Notes under the pieces: generated by a model
Told to the model about the DNA's origin: nothing
Databases searched by the model: none
The model's input: only the letters and a program-made list of their open reading frames with translations
In this document: in pieces, positions 27,197 to 34,802 of the stretch
Layout of the letters: every line of letters begins with the position of its first letter
How positions within the stretch are numbered: the first letter of the stretch is position 1
NCBI GenBank assembly: GCA_020639075.1
Contig: JACKHI010000001.1
Coordinates: 3,844,001 to 3,908,000, forward strand
DNA from: Phycisphaerales bacterium
GTDB taxonomy: Bacteria > Planctomycetota > Phycisphaerae > UBA1845 > UTPLA1
Length of the DNA stretch: 64,000 bases
Reading direction: 5' to 3'
Position numbers and translations under genes: made by a program

Positions 27197-27319
27197 GTCG
27201 GCGACTCCGGATCCACAGCCGGCGCCGCGAACGCCGGTAAATCGCGCACAGGCGCGCCGGCCTACCAAAGGCGGGCGGCACGGACTCGCAATGGGCCAAC
27301 GACGGAAAGTGAGCGGATT

Positions 27320-28405
27320 ATGACGGGGCCGAAGGCGGGTGACCGCATCAGCGAATACCTCCTGGACGAAGTGGTCGGCACCGGCAGTTTCGGCCAGGTC
27401 TGGAAGGCCCATCATCACATCTGGCAGGACCAGCTCGTCGCCATCAAGATCCCGACGGACAGCCAGTATGTTCGCAACCTCCAGAAGGAAGGCACGGCGA
27501 TTCACGGCCTGCGGCATCCGAACATCGTTCGGGCCATCGGCCTCGATCCCTATGCGGATACGCCGTATTTCGTCATGGAATTCGTCGAAGGTTCGTCGCT
27601 TCGCGCGATTATCGACGGAAACAAGGGCGGTTTGCCGATTCGAACGGCGCAGAACATCACTGTCGGAATGTTGCAGGCGCTTGAAGTCGCCCATCGGAAT
27701 AATGTCGTTCATCGCGATATCAAGCCGGCCAATATTCTGATCCACGGGGGCGGTCAGAAGCCGGTCGAATCGATTGATATCGCGGATGTCAAAGTCACGG
27801 ACTTCGGTCTCGGGAAGGCCGGCGAAGTCACGACGCAGAGCATCATGCAATCTGGCAGCCTCCTGTCCGAAGAGGGCAAGAGCATCTCCGGTACACTGGC
27901 CTACATGTCGCCCGAGCAGCGCGACGGCGATACCAATCTCGACGGCCGAACGGATCTTTATTCGGTGGGTATCGTTCTGTTCGAGATGATCTGCGGGGAG
28001 CGTCCCAGCGGCGGCGACATGCCGTCGCACATTCGCGACGGATTGCCATCGTGGGTCGATCGCGTCTATTCGCGGCTCTATACGCGGCGTGATCGCCGGT
28101 TCGCGAGTGCCGCGGATGTGCTGCGTGAAATCGAGTCGACCAGCGTACCGCCGCGGGTCGCCGTCGCGACGGCGTATTCGGGGACGCGACCACCGCCGCC
28201 GCCAACGATGGAGCGGCCGACGGGCGTTCCGACGCGCTGCCCCAAGTGCAGTACGCGAATCGAGCGTGACGACAACTTCTGCATCATGTGCGGGGAGCAG
28301 GTCGTCAAGCACCCGCGCCGTTGTACGAACTGCCATGGGTATCCGGCTGCGGAAGATCGATTCTGCATCTTTTGCGGTACACCGCTGCCGGAGGCAGGGA
28401 GGTAG
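27320..28405 (+). CDS. Serine/threonine protein kinase with two C-terminal zinc ribbons
   Basis: A 361-residue Hanks-type kinase: glycine loop GTGSFGQVW (20-28), Lys43 in VAIK, HRDIKPAN at 131-138, DFG at 161-163 and SPE at 197-199. The helical lobe follows, then a Pro-rich linker (291-296). The C-terminus carries two C4 zinc ribbons: Cys307/310/321/324 and Cys335/338/349/352. There is no membrane helix, so it is cytosolic. The zinc ribbons are shared with several neighbours and suggest a common binding partner or membrane-adaptor role. I infer that it regulates the ESCRT-like proteins encoded downstream. Confidence 0.9.
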   Translation: MTGPKAGDRISEYLLDEVVGTGSFGQVWKAHHHIWQDQLVAIKIPTDSQYVRNLQKEGTAIHGLRHPNIVRAIGLDPYADTPYFVMEFVEGSSLRAIIDGNKGGLPIRTAQNITVGMLQALEVAHRNNVVHRDIKPANILIHGGGQKPVESIDIADVKVTDFGLGKAGEVTTQSIMQSGSLLSEEGKSISGTLAYMSPEQRDGDTNLDGRTDLYSVGIVLFEMICGERPSGGDMPSHIRDGLPSWVDRVYSRLYTRRDRRFASAADVLREIESTSVPPRVAVATAYSGTRPPPPPTMERPTGVPTRCPKCSTRIERDDNFCIMCGEQVVKHPRRCTNCHGYPAAEDRFCIFCGTPLPEAGR

Positions 28406-28411
28406 TCGCCC

Positions 28412-28690
28412 ATGTGCATCGTCGGCGGTGGCTTCGGGATCTTCGTTTCGCTCATTGTCGGGATATTTGTGTTGGGGGCGTGGAAGTCGAAGCCTCCCTA
28501 TCGGGAATTTCCCCTGAATGTCGATTCGTACGCGGGCGGATTGGGTAAGGGCCGATCCATCAGGGCCTGGACTTGCCTCAACACGCACTGCCGTCATCGC
28601 AACATGGCCGGAGCCCGGTTCTGCGGTCGATGCGGCGCGACGCGCGGTTACACCTATCGAGCCGACGAATCCGAGACGGCGATCGATTAG
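28412..28690 (+). CDS. Single-pass membrane protein with zinc ribbon
   Basis: A 92-residue protein: a membrane helix at about residues 7-24, a short linker, then a zinc-ribbon-like cluster (CLNTHC ... CGRC, about residues 54-74), where the first pair is CX4C rather than CX2C. It starts six bases after the kinase stop codon, with GGGAGG overlapping the end of that gene, so the two are clearly co-translated. A membrane adaptor for the kinase is a reasonable inference. Confidence 0.75.
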   Translation: MCIVGGGFGIFVSLIVGIFVLGAWKSKPPYREFPLNVDSYAGGLGKGRSIRAWTCLNTHCRHRNMAGARFCGRCGATRGYTYRADESETAID

Positions 28691-28958
28691 AAAATCGCGA
28701 AATTCCTGGAGTCCGTCCGCCGCATAAGGGCGGAAGGATGCGGTTTGCGGCGTTGACGCTCGGGTCGTCGTGCCGCGACGCGCCTTCGAGGGCCCCCCAG
28801 GTCCGAAAGCCGCGCGGATATCTCTGCATTGTTGTACAATACCGTGTGGTAAGGAGTTGCGCCCGCGGGGCCCAAGCGACGGCTCGGGCGATGGGGGAAG
28901 TGCATCCTGCCGGTCGTGGCGCGTGCGCGGACCAGGCGGCGCTGGATATGGACGAGGC

Positions 28959-30380
28959 ATGACTGACGCGATTGCCCATGCCAAAGAGACTGAGTCGGCC
29001 TATCTCGCCGGCGTCAGCGGGAATCTGCGGACGGCTGGCGGCCGGATTGTCAGCGGTACGCAGTTCAAGCGCGAGGATCGCGATCAAGCGGAGAAGATTC
29101 GCGCGCTGATGGCGGATCGGCGGGTCTACGATCGCGACAAGTTCAGCAGTCTGCCCCACAACAAGAGCGTGACGATCCGCGGGTACGAGCGCCGGTGGTT
29201 CTTCTGGAACAAGGTTCGCAGCGTGACGATCGCCGGCGTCCTGTCGCCGACGGCCGATCTGCTGGACGCGTCGGACGAGGAGATGCCGGTTACGCGATCC
29301 CAGCTGGTCGACTACGTCAGCGGGCTGATTACGGATTTGGGTGCGCCGCATCTGATCGGTATTTGCGCGCCGGGCGGGTTCGAGAAGGATGTCTGGGACA
29401 GTCCGCCGGAGATGGGGAACGTCAAGCTGGTGCTGGTTGAACCGCGTGAAGACGGCGGCTGGCGGGTGGAATCGGGCGATCCGAATCTCGATCGGCGATT
29501 GATCAAGCTATTCGATCCCGAAGATGTGATGGCGAAGCTGGGGCGCGTCAAGCGGGAGATCAAGTCGCGCAGTGCGGATCTGCTGACGGGCAGCCTTTCG
29601 GCGGAAACGATGGCAAAGGAACTGGGACTGCCCGCGCAGCTCGTTGCGAACGCATTCGAGCAGATCGCGGCCGAGGTTCCGGATTTGCATGTGTCGAAGA
29701 AATCGGGCGTTGCAACGCTGTTTCGCGGCGTACCGTCGGCGACCTACGAGGAGGAACGTTCGATGTCGATTACGGACTGGATTCGTAGCCTGTTCTCCAA
29801 GGAGGGCGACGAGACCAACAAGATCAACGTGCTTGCCGAGCGTCGGGCCGCGCTCTCCAGCCGCCTGGATCAGATGTATGAGGACATCGGCGCGTTGGAG
29901 AAGAAGGAATCCAAGCTCGTCGAGGAAGGCAAGGCGTCGAATTCGAAAGTGACGCGTATCCGCCTCGCGGGTCAGATCGAGCGCCTGCGCAAGGATATCA
30001 CGCGGTTCAACACGACGGCGTCGATGTTGAGCAAGCAGATCAACATCATCAGCACGCACATTCACAACCTGGAAATGTCGCAGACGGGCGCGATGGCCCA
30101 GCTGCCGACGAGCGACGAGCTTGCCGAGGCGGCGGTCGGCGCCGAGGAGATGCTCGAGCAGTTGAACGCCAGCGACGATCTCGTGAGCAGCTTCGAAGTC
30201 GGAATGGCGGAGTCGGCGTTGTCGGACACGCAGGCGGATATCATGAAAGAGTTCGAGGCCTCGGATGTTCCCGAACAGGCGTCGGGCGAGAAGTCTGCGC
30301 CGCGCAGCGAGTCGGAACAGAATCGTACGACGCCCGAACGCTCGGCGGAGCAGAAATCCCGCAACGCGCAGGCGGAATAA
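28959..30380 (+). CDS. Winged-helix plus ESCRT-III/Snf7-like helical protein
   Basis: A 473-residue protein in three parts. Residues 1-200 form a mixed alpha/beta domain I do not recognise. Residues about 205-256 read as a winged helix (LSAETMAKELGLPAQLVANA, then a hydrophobic wing LHVSKKSGVATLF). Residues about 285-415 are two long amphipathic helices and shorter ones, with the basic, Gln/Lys/Arg-rich first hairpin and acidic later part seen in ESCRT-III, CdvB and PspA-type polymers. The last 55 residues are acidic and disordered. Winged helix followed by an ESCRT-III core is the architecture of eukaryotic CHMP7. The assignment is by pattern, not by search. ATG at 28959 follows ACGAGG. Confidence 0.6.
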   Translation: MTDAIAHAKETESAYLAGVSGNLRTAGGRIVSGTQFKREDRDQAEKIRALMADRRVYDRDKFSSLPHNKSVTIRGYERRWFFWNKVRSVTIAGVLSPTADLLDASDEEMPVTRSQLVDYVSGLITDLGAPHLIGICAPGGFEKDVWDSPPEMGNVKLVLVEPREDGGWRVESGDPNLDRRLIKLFDPEDVMAKLGRVKREIKSRSADLLTGSLSAETMAKELGLPAQLVANAFEQIAAEVPDLHVSKKSGVATLFRGVPSATYEEERSMSITDWIRSLFSKEGDETNKINVLAERRAALSSRLDQMYEDIGALEKKESKLVEEGKASNSKVTRIRLAGQIERLRKDITRFNTTASMLSKQINIISTHIHNLEMSQTGAMAQLPTSDELAEAAVGAEEMLEQLNASDDLVSSFEVGMAESALSDTQADIMKEFEASDVPEQASGEKSAPRSESEQNRTTPERSAEQKSRNAQAE

Positions 30381-30505
30381 GCATGCCGCCGGGCGCGAAT
30401 GCGTAGGTCGGGTCATCAACCCGACAAATTGGCGCCGCTGCTTTCGAACAGTGCGGAATTCCCGATGTCCGGAAGTACGTCCGAACAAGGATTGGTGAAT
30501 TCGAC

Positions 30506-31105
30506 ATGGGTCTATTTGACTGGCTGACGCAGAAGAGTAAATCGCTGTCGGAGATGACGCGCGCCGAGTTGCGCAAGCAGGAGCTTCTGCTGCAGCGCGA
30601 TCGCGATCAGCTTATCAAGCGCATCAGCCAGCTTGCCGAGCAGAAGCAGAAGATCTTCGAAAAGGGCAAGACGGAAAAGTCGCCGGAGGTCCGCCGCGTC
30701 ATGGCTCAGGAGTTCGATCTGCGAACGACTGAGCAGTTGATGGCCTCGCGCCAGCTCAACATCCGCAGCAAGGAGGCGCTGACGGTCACGCGAATGCGCA
30801 TGCTGAAGGAGAACGTCGATCGTGCGCAGGCGCGAGGCAGCAAGCTCGGCATGATCAGCGAGAAGGATCTTGTTGTGCTGGAGAAGCTGATCGAGAACGA
30901 CAAGATCACGGCGGAGATTTACCAGGAGCGGCTGGACGGCATGCTGCAGGGGACGCTCGAACAGGGCGAAAGCGTGCTGACGCCCGGCAGCCAGCAGGTC
31001 ATGGACATCTGGGAGCAGATGGACACAGGTCTCATCAAGGACGACACGCAGGCATTCGATGAAGCGGAGCGCCGTGTGCGCGAGCGCCATCAGGCGGCGG
31101 AATGA
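30506..31105 (+). CDS. ESCRT-III/PspA-like helical protein
   Basis: A 199-residue, almost wholly helical protein. It opens MGLFDWLTQK, an amphipathic start like that of PspA, Vipp1 and several ESCRT-III subunits. A long helical hairpin (15-110) with many Gln, Arg and Lys residues follows, then shorter acidic helices (118-199). Pro60 lies at the expected turn between helices 1 and 2. It follows the winged-helix gene by 125 bases and is followed 19 bases later by a zinc-ribbon protein. A membrane-bound polymer subunit is inferred; generic coiled coil is the alternative. Confidence 0.6.
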   Translation: MGLFDWLTQKSKSLSEMTRAELRKQELLLQRDRDQLIKRISQLAEQKQKIFEKGKTEKSPEVRRVMAQEFDLRTTEQLMASRQLNIRSKEALTVTRMRMLKENVDRAQARGSKLGMISEKDLVVLEKLIENDKITAEIYQERLDGMLQGTLEQGESVLTPGSQQVMDIWEQMDTGLIKDDTQAFDEAERRVRERHQAAE

Positions 31106-31124
31106 TCCCCGTTGCGGGAGCATC

Positions 31125-32081
31125 ATGATCGAGGTCACGATACAACGCTCGAAGGACGACGTCAGGGAGGCGCTCATCCAGTTCTGCGCGCGTCGCGGCT
31201 ATCGACTGAGCGATCCGTGGTATCTCGAGGGACTGCGCATCGAGGTGCCGAATCGCTCGCGGGACGGATTCGAAAAGCGCGGTTTCTGGGCGACAGTGAC
31301 GGACGCACAGACAGGTCCGCGGATCGATGTCGACGTCAAGCGGCGTCGTGCCCGATCGAGTCGCGTTCGGATCAATGTCGGCGATCATACCGACAGCGTG
31401 CGGCTCGCCTATGAATTGCAGGCGTATTTGAACGACGATCGTTCGTACGACGCGGCCTGCCCGCCGATCTGCACGAGTTGCGGCAGCAACGTGCCGAATC
31501 CGATCGCCCGCTACTGCGGTCGATGCGGTCATCGATTCGCGTCGGGCAGTGAGGGCGGCGACAAGAACGTGCTGAGACCTCCGCTTGCTCGCGCGGAAAC
31601 TCGGGACAGGCCGCGAGATGATGAGACAATGAGTGAGTGGCTGCTCGAGCGCAAATCGGAAGACAATGAGAGGCAACCGGCAGAGAAAGCCCCAGACGAT
31701 CACGCGTTGGATATCGTTGATACGGAGTATGCGGCGGACGACGAATCGGGCTCATCGGATGTAAAGGCTGATCAAGACGAATTGGCTTACGTCGATTCCG
31801 AATATGCTGCCGATGATGAGACATCGTTGAAAGGCGGCGTTGAATTGACCGAGCCGCAACCGCCGGTCGCAGAGGCGGCGTCGACGGCGAACGAGCCCGT
31901 CGCGGAGCCTGTGGAAGCAATCGCCGAAGCGATGGCCGTTGAGGATGACGAGATCGGACCGGGTTCGGATGACGACGAGGGTTCGGCGTTGAATGAGGCC
32001 GGCGGCACATCGGAATCGGAAGAGGATTCGGTGGAACGAGATGGACCGCGGCCGACGCGTCGCCTGCTAGCGGAGGAATGA
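31125..32081 (+). CDS. Zinc-ribbon protein with long acidic tail
   Basis: A 318-residue protein. The N-terminal ~105 residues form an alpha/beta domain I do not recognise (MIEVTIQRSKDDVREALIQF opening). A C4 zinc ribbon at Cys116/119/131/134 follows, then a very acidic disordered tail of about 170 residues with two copies of a YAADDE motif (TEYAADDE and SEYAADDE). GGGAG places the ATG at 31125. It is 19 bases after the previous gene and 3 bases before the PspC gene, so it belongs to the same operon. The acidic tail could bind basic polymer subunits such as its neighbours; this is inference. Confidence 0.7.
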   Translation: MIEVTIQRSKDDVREALIQFCARRGYRLSDPWYLEGLRIEVPNRSRDGFEKRGFWATVTDAQTGPRIDVDVKRRRARSSRVRINVGDHTDSVRLAYELQAYLNDDRSYDAACPPICTSCGSNVPNPIARYCGRCGHRFASGSEGGDKNVLRPPLARAETRDRPRDDETMSEWLLERKSEDNERQPAEKAPDDHALDIVDTEYAADDESGSSDVKADQDELAYVDSEYAADDETSLKGGVELTEPQPPVAEAASTANEPVAEPVEAIAEAMAVEDDEIGPGSDDDEGSALNEAGGTSESEEDSVERDGPRPTRRLLAEE

Positions 32082-32084
32082 GAA

Positions 32085-32276
32085 ATGTCCGGACGCGTCC
32101 TGAGGAGATCGCGACACAATCGAATGATCGCCGGCGTCGTCGGCGGGATGTCGGAATACCTGGGGATCGATCCGACGCTTGGGCGCGTGCTCTATGTGGT
32201 TGCCTCGATCATGTCGGCCGCGTTTCCGGGGATCCTGGTGTACATTATTTGTATGTTTGTGATTCCGGAGGAGTAG
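32085..32276 (+). CDS. PspC-domain membrane protein
   Basis: A 63-residue protein consisting of one PspC domain: RHNRMIAGVVGGMSEYLGID followed by a hydrophobic helix and the typical end VYIICMFVIPEE. PspC senses inner-membrane stress and, in enterobacteria, controls PspA, which belongs to the ESCRT-III superfamily. Its position between two ESCRT-III-like genes is therefore telling. GGAGGAA precedes the ATG, and the gene starts 3 bases after the previous stop. Confidence 0.92.
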   Translation: MSGRVLRRSRHNRMIAGVVGGMSEYLGIDPTLGRVLYVVASIMSAAFPGILVYIICMFVIPEE

Positions 32277-32301
32277 CCGGCGGGCGACTGGTGGGAATGG
32301 C

Positions 32302-32360
32302 GAATGAGAACTTTGGATCTGAGATTTGAGATTTCGGATTTGAGATTTGAGGATTCGGAG
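32302..32360. repeat. Short degenerate GATTTGA-type tandem repeat
   Basis: Several imperfect copies of GATTTGAG/GATTTCGG words in an AT-rich stretch after pspC. The composition differs sharply from the surroundings. It and the heptamer array nearby occupy most of the gap before the next ESCRT-like gene. Confidence 0.6.
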
Positions 32361-32419
32361 CGACTGTTGGAAGGAAGAAAAGTCCGCTTGACGAACTGTC
32401 GACTGACAGTATCCCAATT

Positions 32420-32473
32420 AACTGGCAACTGGCAACTGGCAACTGGCAACTGGCAACTGGCAACTGGCAACTG
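32420..32473. repeat. Heptamer tandem repeat (AACTGGC)7 plus a partial copy
   Basis: Seven exact tandem copies of AACTGGC followed by AACTG, then related ACTGA/ACTGAC words up to about 32530. This resembles the short tandemly repeated heptamers known from cyanobacteria. It lies directly upstream of the gene at 32532, which has no Shine-Dalgarno sequence. Copy number is likely to vary between strains. Confidence 0.95.
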
Positions 32474-32531
32474 ATCACTGAAGACTGACGACTGACTACC
32501 GATGAGTCATGACTCGTAACTGGACACTGAC

Positions 32532-33140
32532 ATGAGCCTTTTCAAATCCGCGGAAGAACGACGCATCGAACGTGACATCAAGATCCGCCAGGGTATTCGG
32601 CGGATCGAGAAGTCCATTGCAGAGCAGAACAAGTTCACCGACGAGTTCATCAGGAACGCGCGGCGTGCGAAGGAGATCGGCGATAACGGCCAGTACCAGT
32701 TCATCCGCAACTCGCTGAAGAAGACGGCGACTGTGAAGAAGATGCTGGAGCGGCAGTTGTTGGCCGTGAAGAGTGCGCTGATCATCAAGCGCCAGGCGGA
32801 GGCGTCGAGCGATTTCGCTGAGGCGATGGGGACGATGGCGAAGGAGATCAGCCGCATGTTCGGCACGACGGATCTCGTCAAGACGCAGATGGACTGGGAG
32901 AAGGCAATGGCCCAGTCGCAGAGCATGGAGGAGCGCACGGCGATGTTCCTCGAATCGATTGAGGCGTCGGCCGAGGGAGATGTGTCGAGCACACCCGCCG
33001 AAGTGATCACTGACGCGGAGATCGATGCGATGATCGAGGCCGAGAGCGAGGCGGAGCATGCGAAGGATGTGGACGAGTTGGATGCGCTGCGGGCGGAATT
33101 GAATTCGTTGAAGGATGATGCGCAGAAGGAAGGGAAGTAG
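32532..33140 (+). CDS. ESCRT-III (Snf7/CHMP)-like protein with C-terminal MIM1-like helix
   Basis: A 202-residue helical protein and the best ESCRT-III candidate here. A long basic helix (10-47) is followed by a second (51-90). A segment then reads SSDFAEAMGTMAKEISRMF (92-110), much like the alpha-3 region of CHMP2-type proteins, with a following helix (112-145) of the alpha-4 kind. An acidic region (146-180) precedes LRAELNSLK (186-194), which fits the MIM1 pattern LxxRLxxLK except that R is E. MIM1 helices dock on MIT domains of Vps4, and an MIT-like AAA protein is encoded at 36144. The likeness is judged from memory of those families. The pI shift from a basic N-half to an acidic C-half is also as in ESCRT-III. 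Confidence 0.65.
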   Translation: MSLFKSAEERRIERDIKIRQGIRRIEKSIAEQNKFTDEFIRNARRAKEIGDNGQYQFIRNSLKKTATVKKMLERQLLAVKSALIIKRQAEASSDFAEAMGTMAKEISRMFGTTDLVKTQMDWEKAMAQSQSMEERTAMFLESIEASAEGDVSSTPAEVITDAEIDAMIEAESEAEHAKDVDELDALRAELNSLKDDAQKEGK

Positions 33141-33274
33141 GCCCTGAATACGTGATGATAGTCAATTGCCATCGTAAGGGTGTTTCGATGTGATGCTGGC
33201 GGCGATTGTTCCTGTTTCGACGGCTTGCCCTATAGCTCAGCACCTGGTGACACGCGGTCTCGACTGATTCATTG

Positions 33275-33715
33275 ATGGCGTTCAGACGTACGAATGGTCA
33301 GGTCCTTACCAATATGGATGTGTTCTACACTCTTGTGTACATGTTTATCGCCGCGTCGATACCTGTTGCGATCGGCACAATGCTGATAGCCTGGACACGA
33401 CGGCGAGAAGGGGATTCTCCTTACTGCTCACTTTGCGGACAAAACGTTACCGGCGTAACCAGCGGCAAGTGCCCGGAATGCGGCGGCGAATTGACGAGCG
33501 AGCGAGTTGTCGTCGGGAGGCTTCGATTCCGTCGAGGACCATTATGGGTTGGCATTCTGTTTATCTTCCTCGGAGGGATGTTCGCGTTGTCGGTGCCGAT
33601 TGCACTGAACGGTATGAGGCTCGCCGCTCAAGAAGTTGCCAAGCGGGGGACGACCGGCTCGGCTCAGGCACAAGGATCCTCGGCGGCGATGCAGCGACAA
33701 AACGGCGACAACTGA
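33275..33715 (+). CDS. Two-helix membrane protein with cytosolic zinc ribbon
   Basis: A 146-residue protein with a first membrane helix (about 18-40), a loop with a C4 zinc ribbon (CSLCG ... CPECG), a second membrane helix (about 88-110) and a polar tail. The start is uncertain: ATG at 33275 gives a basic N-terminus, and an internal ATG at 33314 is also possible. Neither has a strong Shine-Dalgarno sequence. It continues the pattern of zinc-ribbon membrane proteins in this locus. Function unknown. Confidence 0.65.
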   Translation: MAFRRTNGQVLTNMDVFYTLVYMFIAASIPVAIGTMLIAWTRRREGDSPYCSLCGQNVTGVTSGKCPECGGELTSERVVVGRLRFRRGPLWVGILFIFLGGMFALSVPIALNGMRLAAQEVAKRGTTGSAQAQGSSAAMQRQNGDN

Positions 33716-33734
33716 AAAGGCAGCGAGACTCTCT

Positions 33735-33860
33735 GTATGGTAACGCCCTTTCAGGGCTGGATGAATTATTGGGAACGAAATCCCAGGGTTGCGCTCCGCC
33801 CGCTTCGCGGTCTTCGCTGACCCTGGGCTGAATTGTGTCACTCCTTCGGAGTGTTTCTTG
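33735..33860 (+). repeat. Composite triple-hairpin intergenic element
   Basis: Three hairpins in order: GCCCTTTCAGGGC; a long stem with arms CCCAGGGT and ACCCTGGG enclosing a GC-rich loop; and CACTCCTTCGGAGTG. Same plan as the copies near 56528 and 58590. The GGAG of the last hairpin may double as the ribosome-binding site of the next gene. Confidence 0.8.
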
Positions 33861-33863
33861 CTG

Positions 33864-34586
33864 ATGAATGCGACGAGACTAACAGCGATTGCGATCTTGT
33901 TTGCGGCTTCTGGTTGTTCGCAGAAACGTGCGACGTTTGAGACCGATGCGGCGGGCGCCACGGCATTTCCGACCAGCGGACCACTCGCGGATGCCTATGA
34001 CGCCTATGCTCAGAATCGCTATCGCAACGTGATCACGGAATGCGACAGCGCGATCATTCGGAATCCGAATGACGCGGAGGCTCATCTGCTGCGCGGCGTC
34101 TCTTACGTTGTCTGCGACGAGATCTACAACGGGATCGAGGATTTCGCCGAAGCGTTTCGATTGAATCCTGCGTACCAGGATCACGATCGCAGGCAGGATC
34201 GGGCGCACGATCTTTACATGGACGCTGTTGTGCGGCTGGACACGACGTCGATGCTCAAGCCGCGGTACGCGGACGCCTTCAACCTGCGGGCGACGGAGCG
34301 TATGCGGATTGATGACTTTGAGAATGCAATCCAGTGCACGTCGGAGGCGATTCTGCTGATTCCCAATCATGCGAAGTCTTACATGACGCGTGCTGATGCG
34401 CTCTTTGCGCAGGGGAAGACGGACGCGGCCGTCGCCGATCTGCGGCGCGCGGCGGAGTTGAAGCCGGCGTATGTTCCGGTCATCGTCGACACGTGTCAGC
34501 GCCGGGCGACTGTCGAGCGGACGGCGGGGCGGGATAACGCTGCGCGGCAGTGCCTTGAATTGGTCGAGCAGCTACGCTCGCGCTGA
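33864..34586 (+). CDS. TPR-repeat lipoprotein
   Basis: A 240-residue protein with a short signal ending at the lipobox FAASGCSQK, then TPR-type helical repeats (for example YAQNRYRNVITECDSAIIRN and DDFENAIQCTSEAILLIPNH). Lipid-anchored TPR proteins serve as scaffolds in the cell envelope. It lies inside the membrane-remodelling locus, although separated from the previous gene by a repeat element, so joint transcription is uncertain. Confidence 0.8.
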   Translation: MNATRLTAIAILFAASGCSQKRATFETDAAGATAFPTSGPLADAYDAYAQNRYRNVITECDSAIIRNPNDAEAHLLRGVSYVVCDEIYNGIEDFAEAFRLNPAYQDHDRRQDRAHDLYMDAVVRLDTTSMLKPRYADAFNLRATERMRIDDFENAIQCTSEAILLIPNHAKSYMTRADALFAQGKTDAAVADLRRAAELKPAYVPVIVDTCQRRATVERTAGRDNAARQCLELVEQLRSR

Positions 34587-34802
34587 TTGAGCGGTTTACG
34601 ATACATCGTCTGAATCGTGCGAGCAGCGAAAGCGCGCAGAGCTGCGACAGTCATGGAGGGGTGACAACTGGGGCGGGTGATTCGTGCACTGCTCGGAAGT
34701 CATTCCTTTGGTGAAATCCGCCTCCGGCAGGAAGGTTTGGGACTCGGGCCCGAACGTTATCTTTGATGCAAACTGCGGTGTTTTCACGAGTCGCTTAACA
34801 GC

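Noticed and set aside
27170..28984. 604-codon minus-strand frame opposite the zinc-ribbon kinase
   Set aside because: Antisense shadow of a high-GC gene; the plus-strand kinase has every conserved motif and explains the region.
32420..32473. Heptamer array as a CRISPR
   Set aside because: Units are 7 bp and directly adjacent, with no unique spacers. No cas genes are present.
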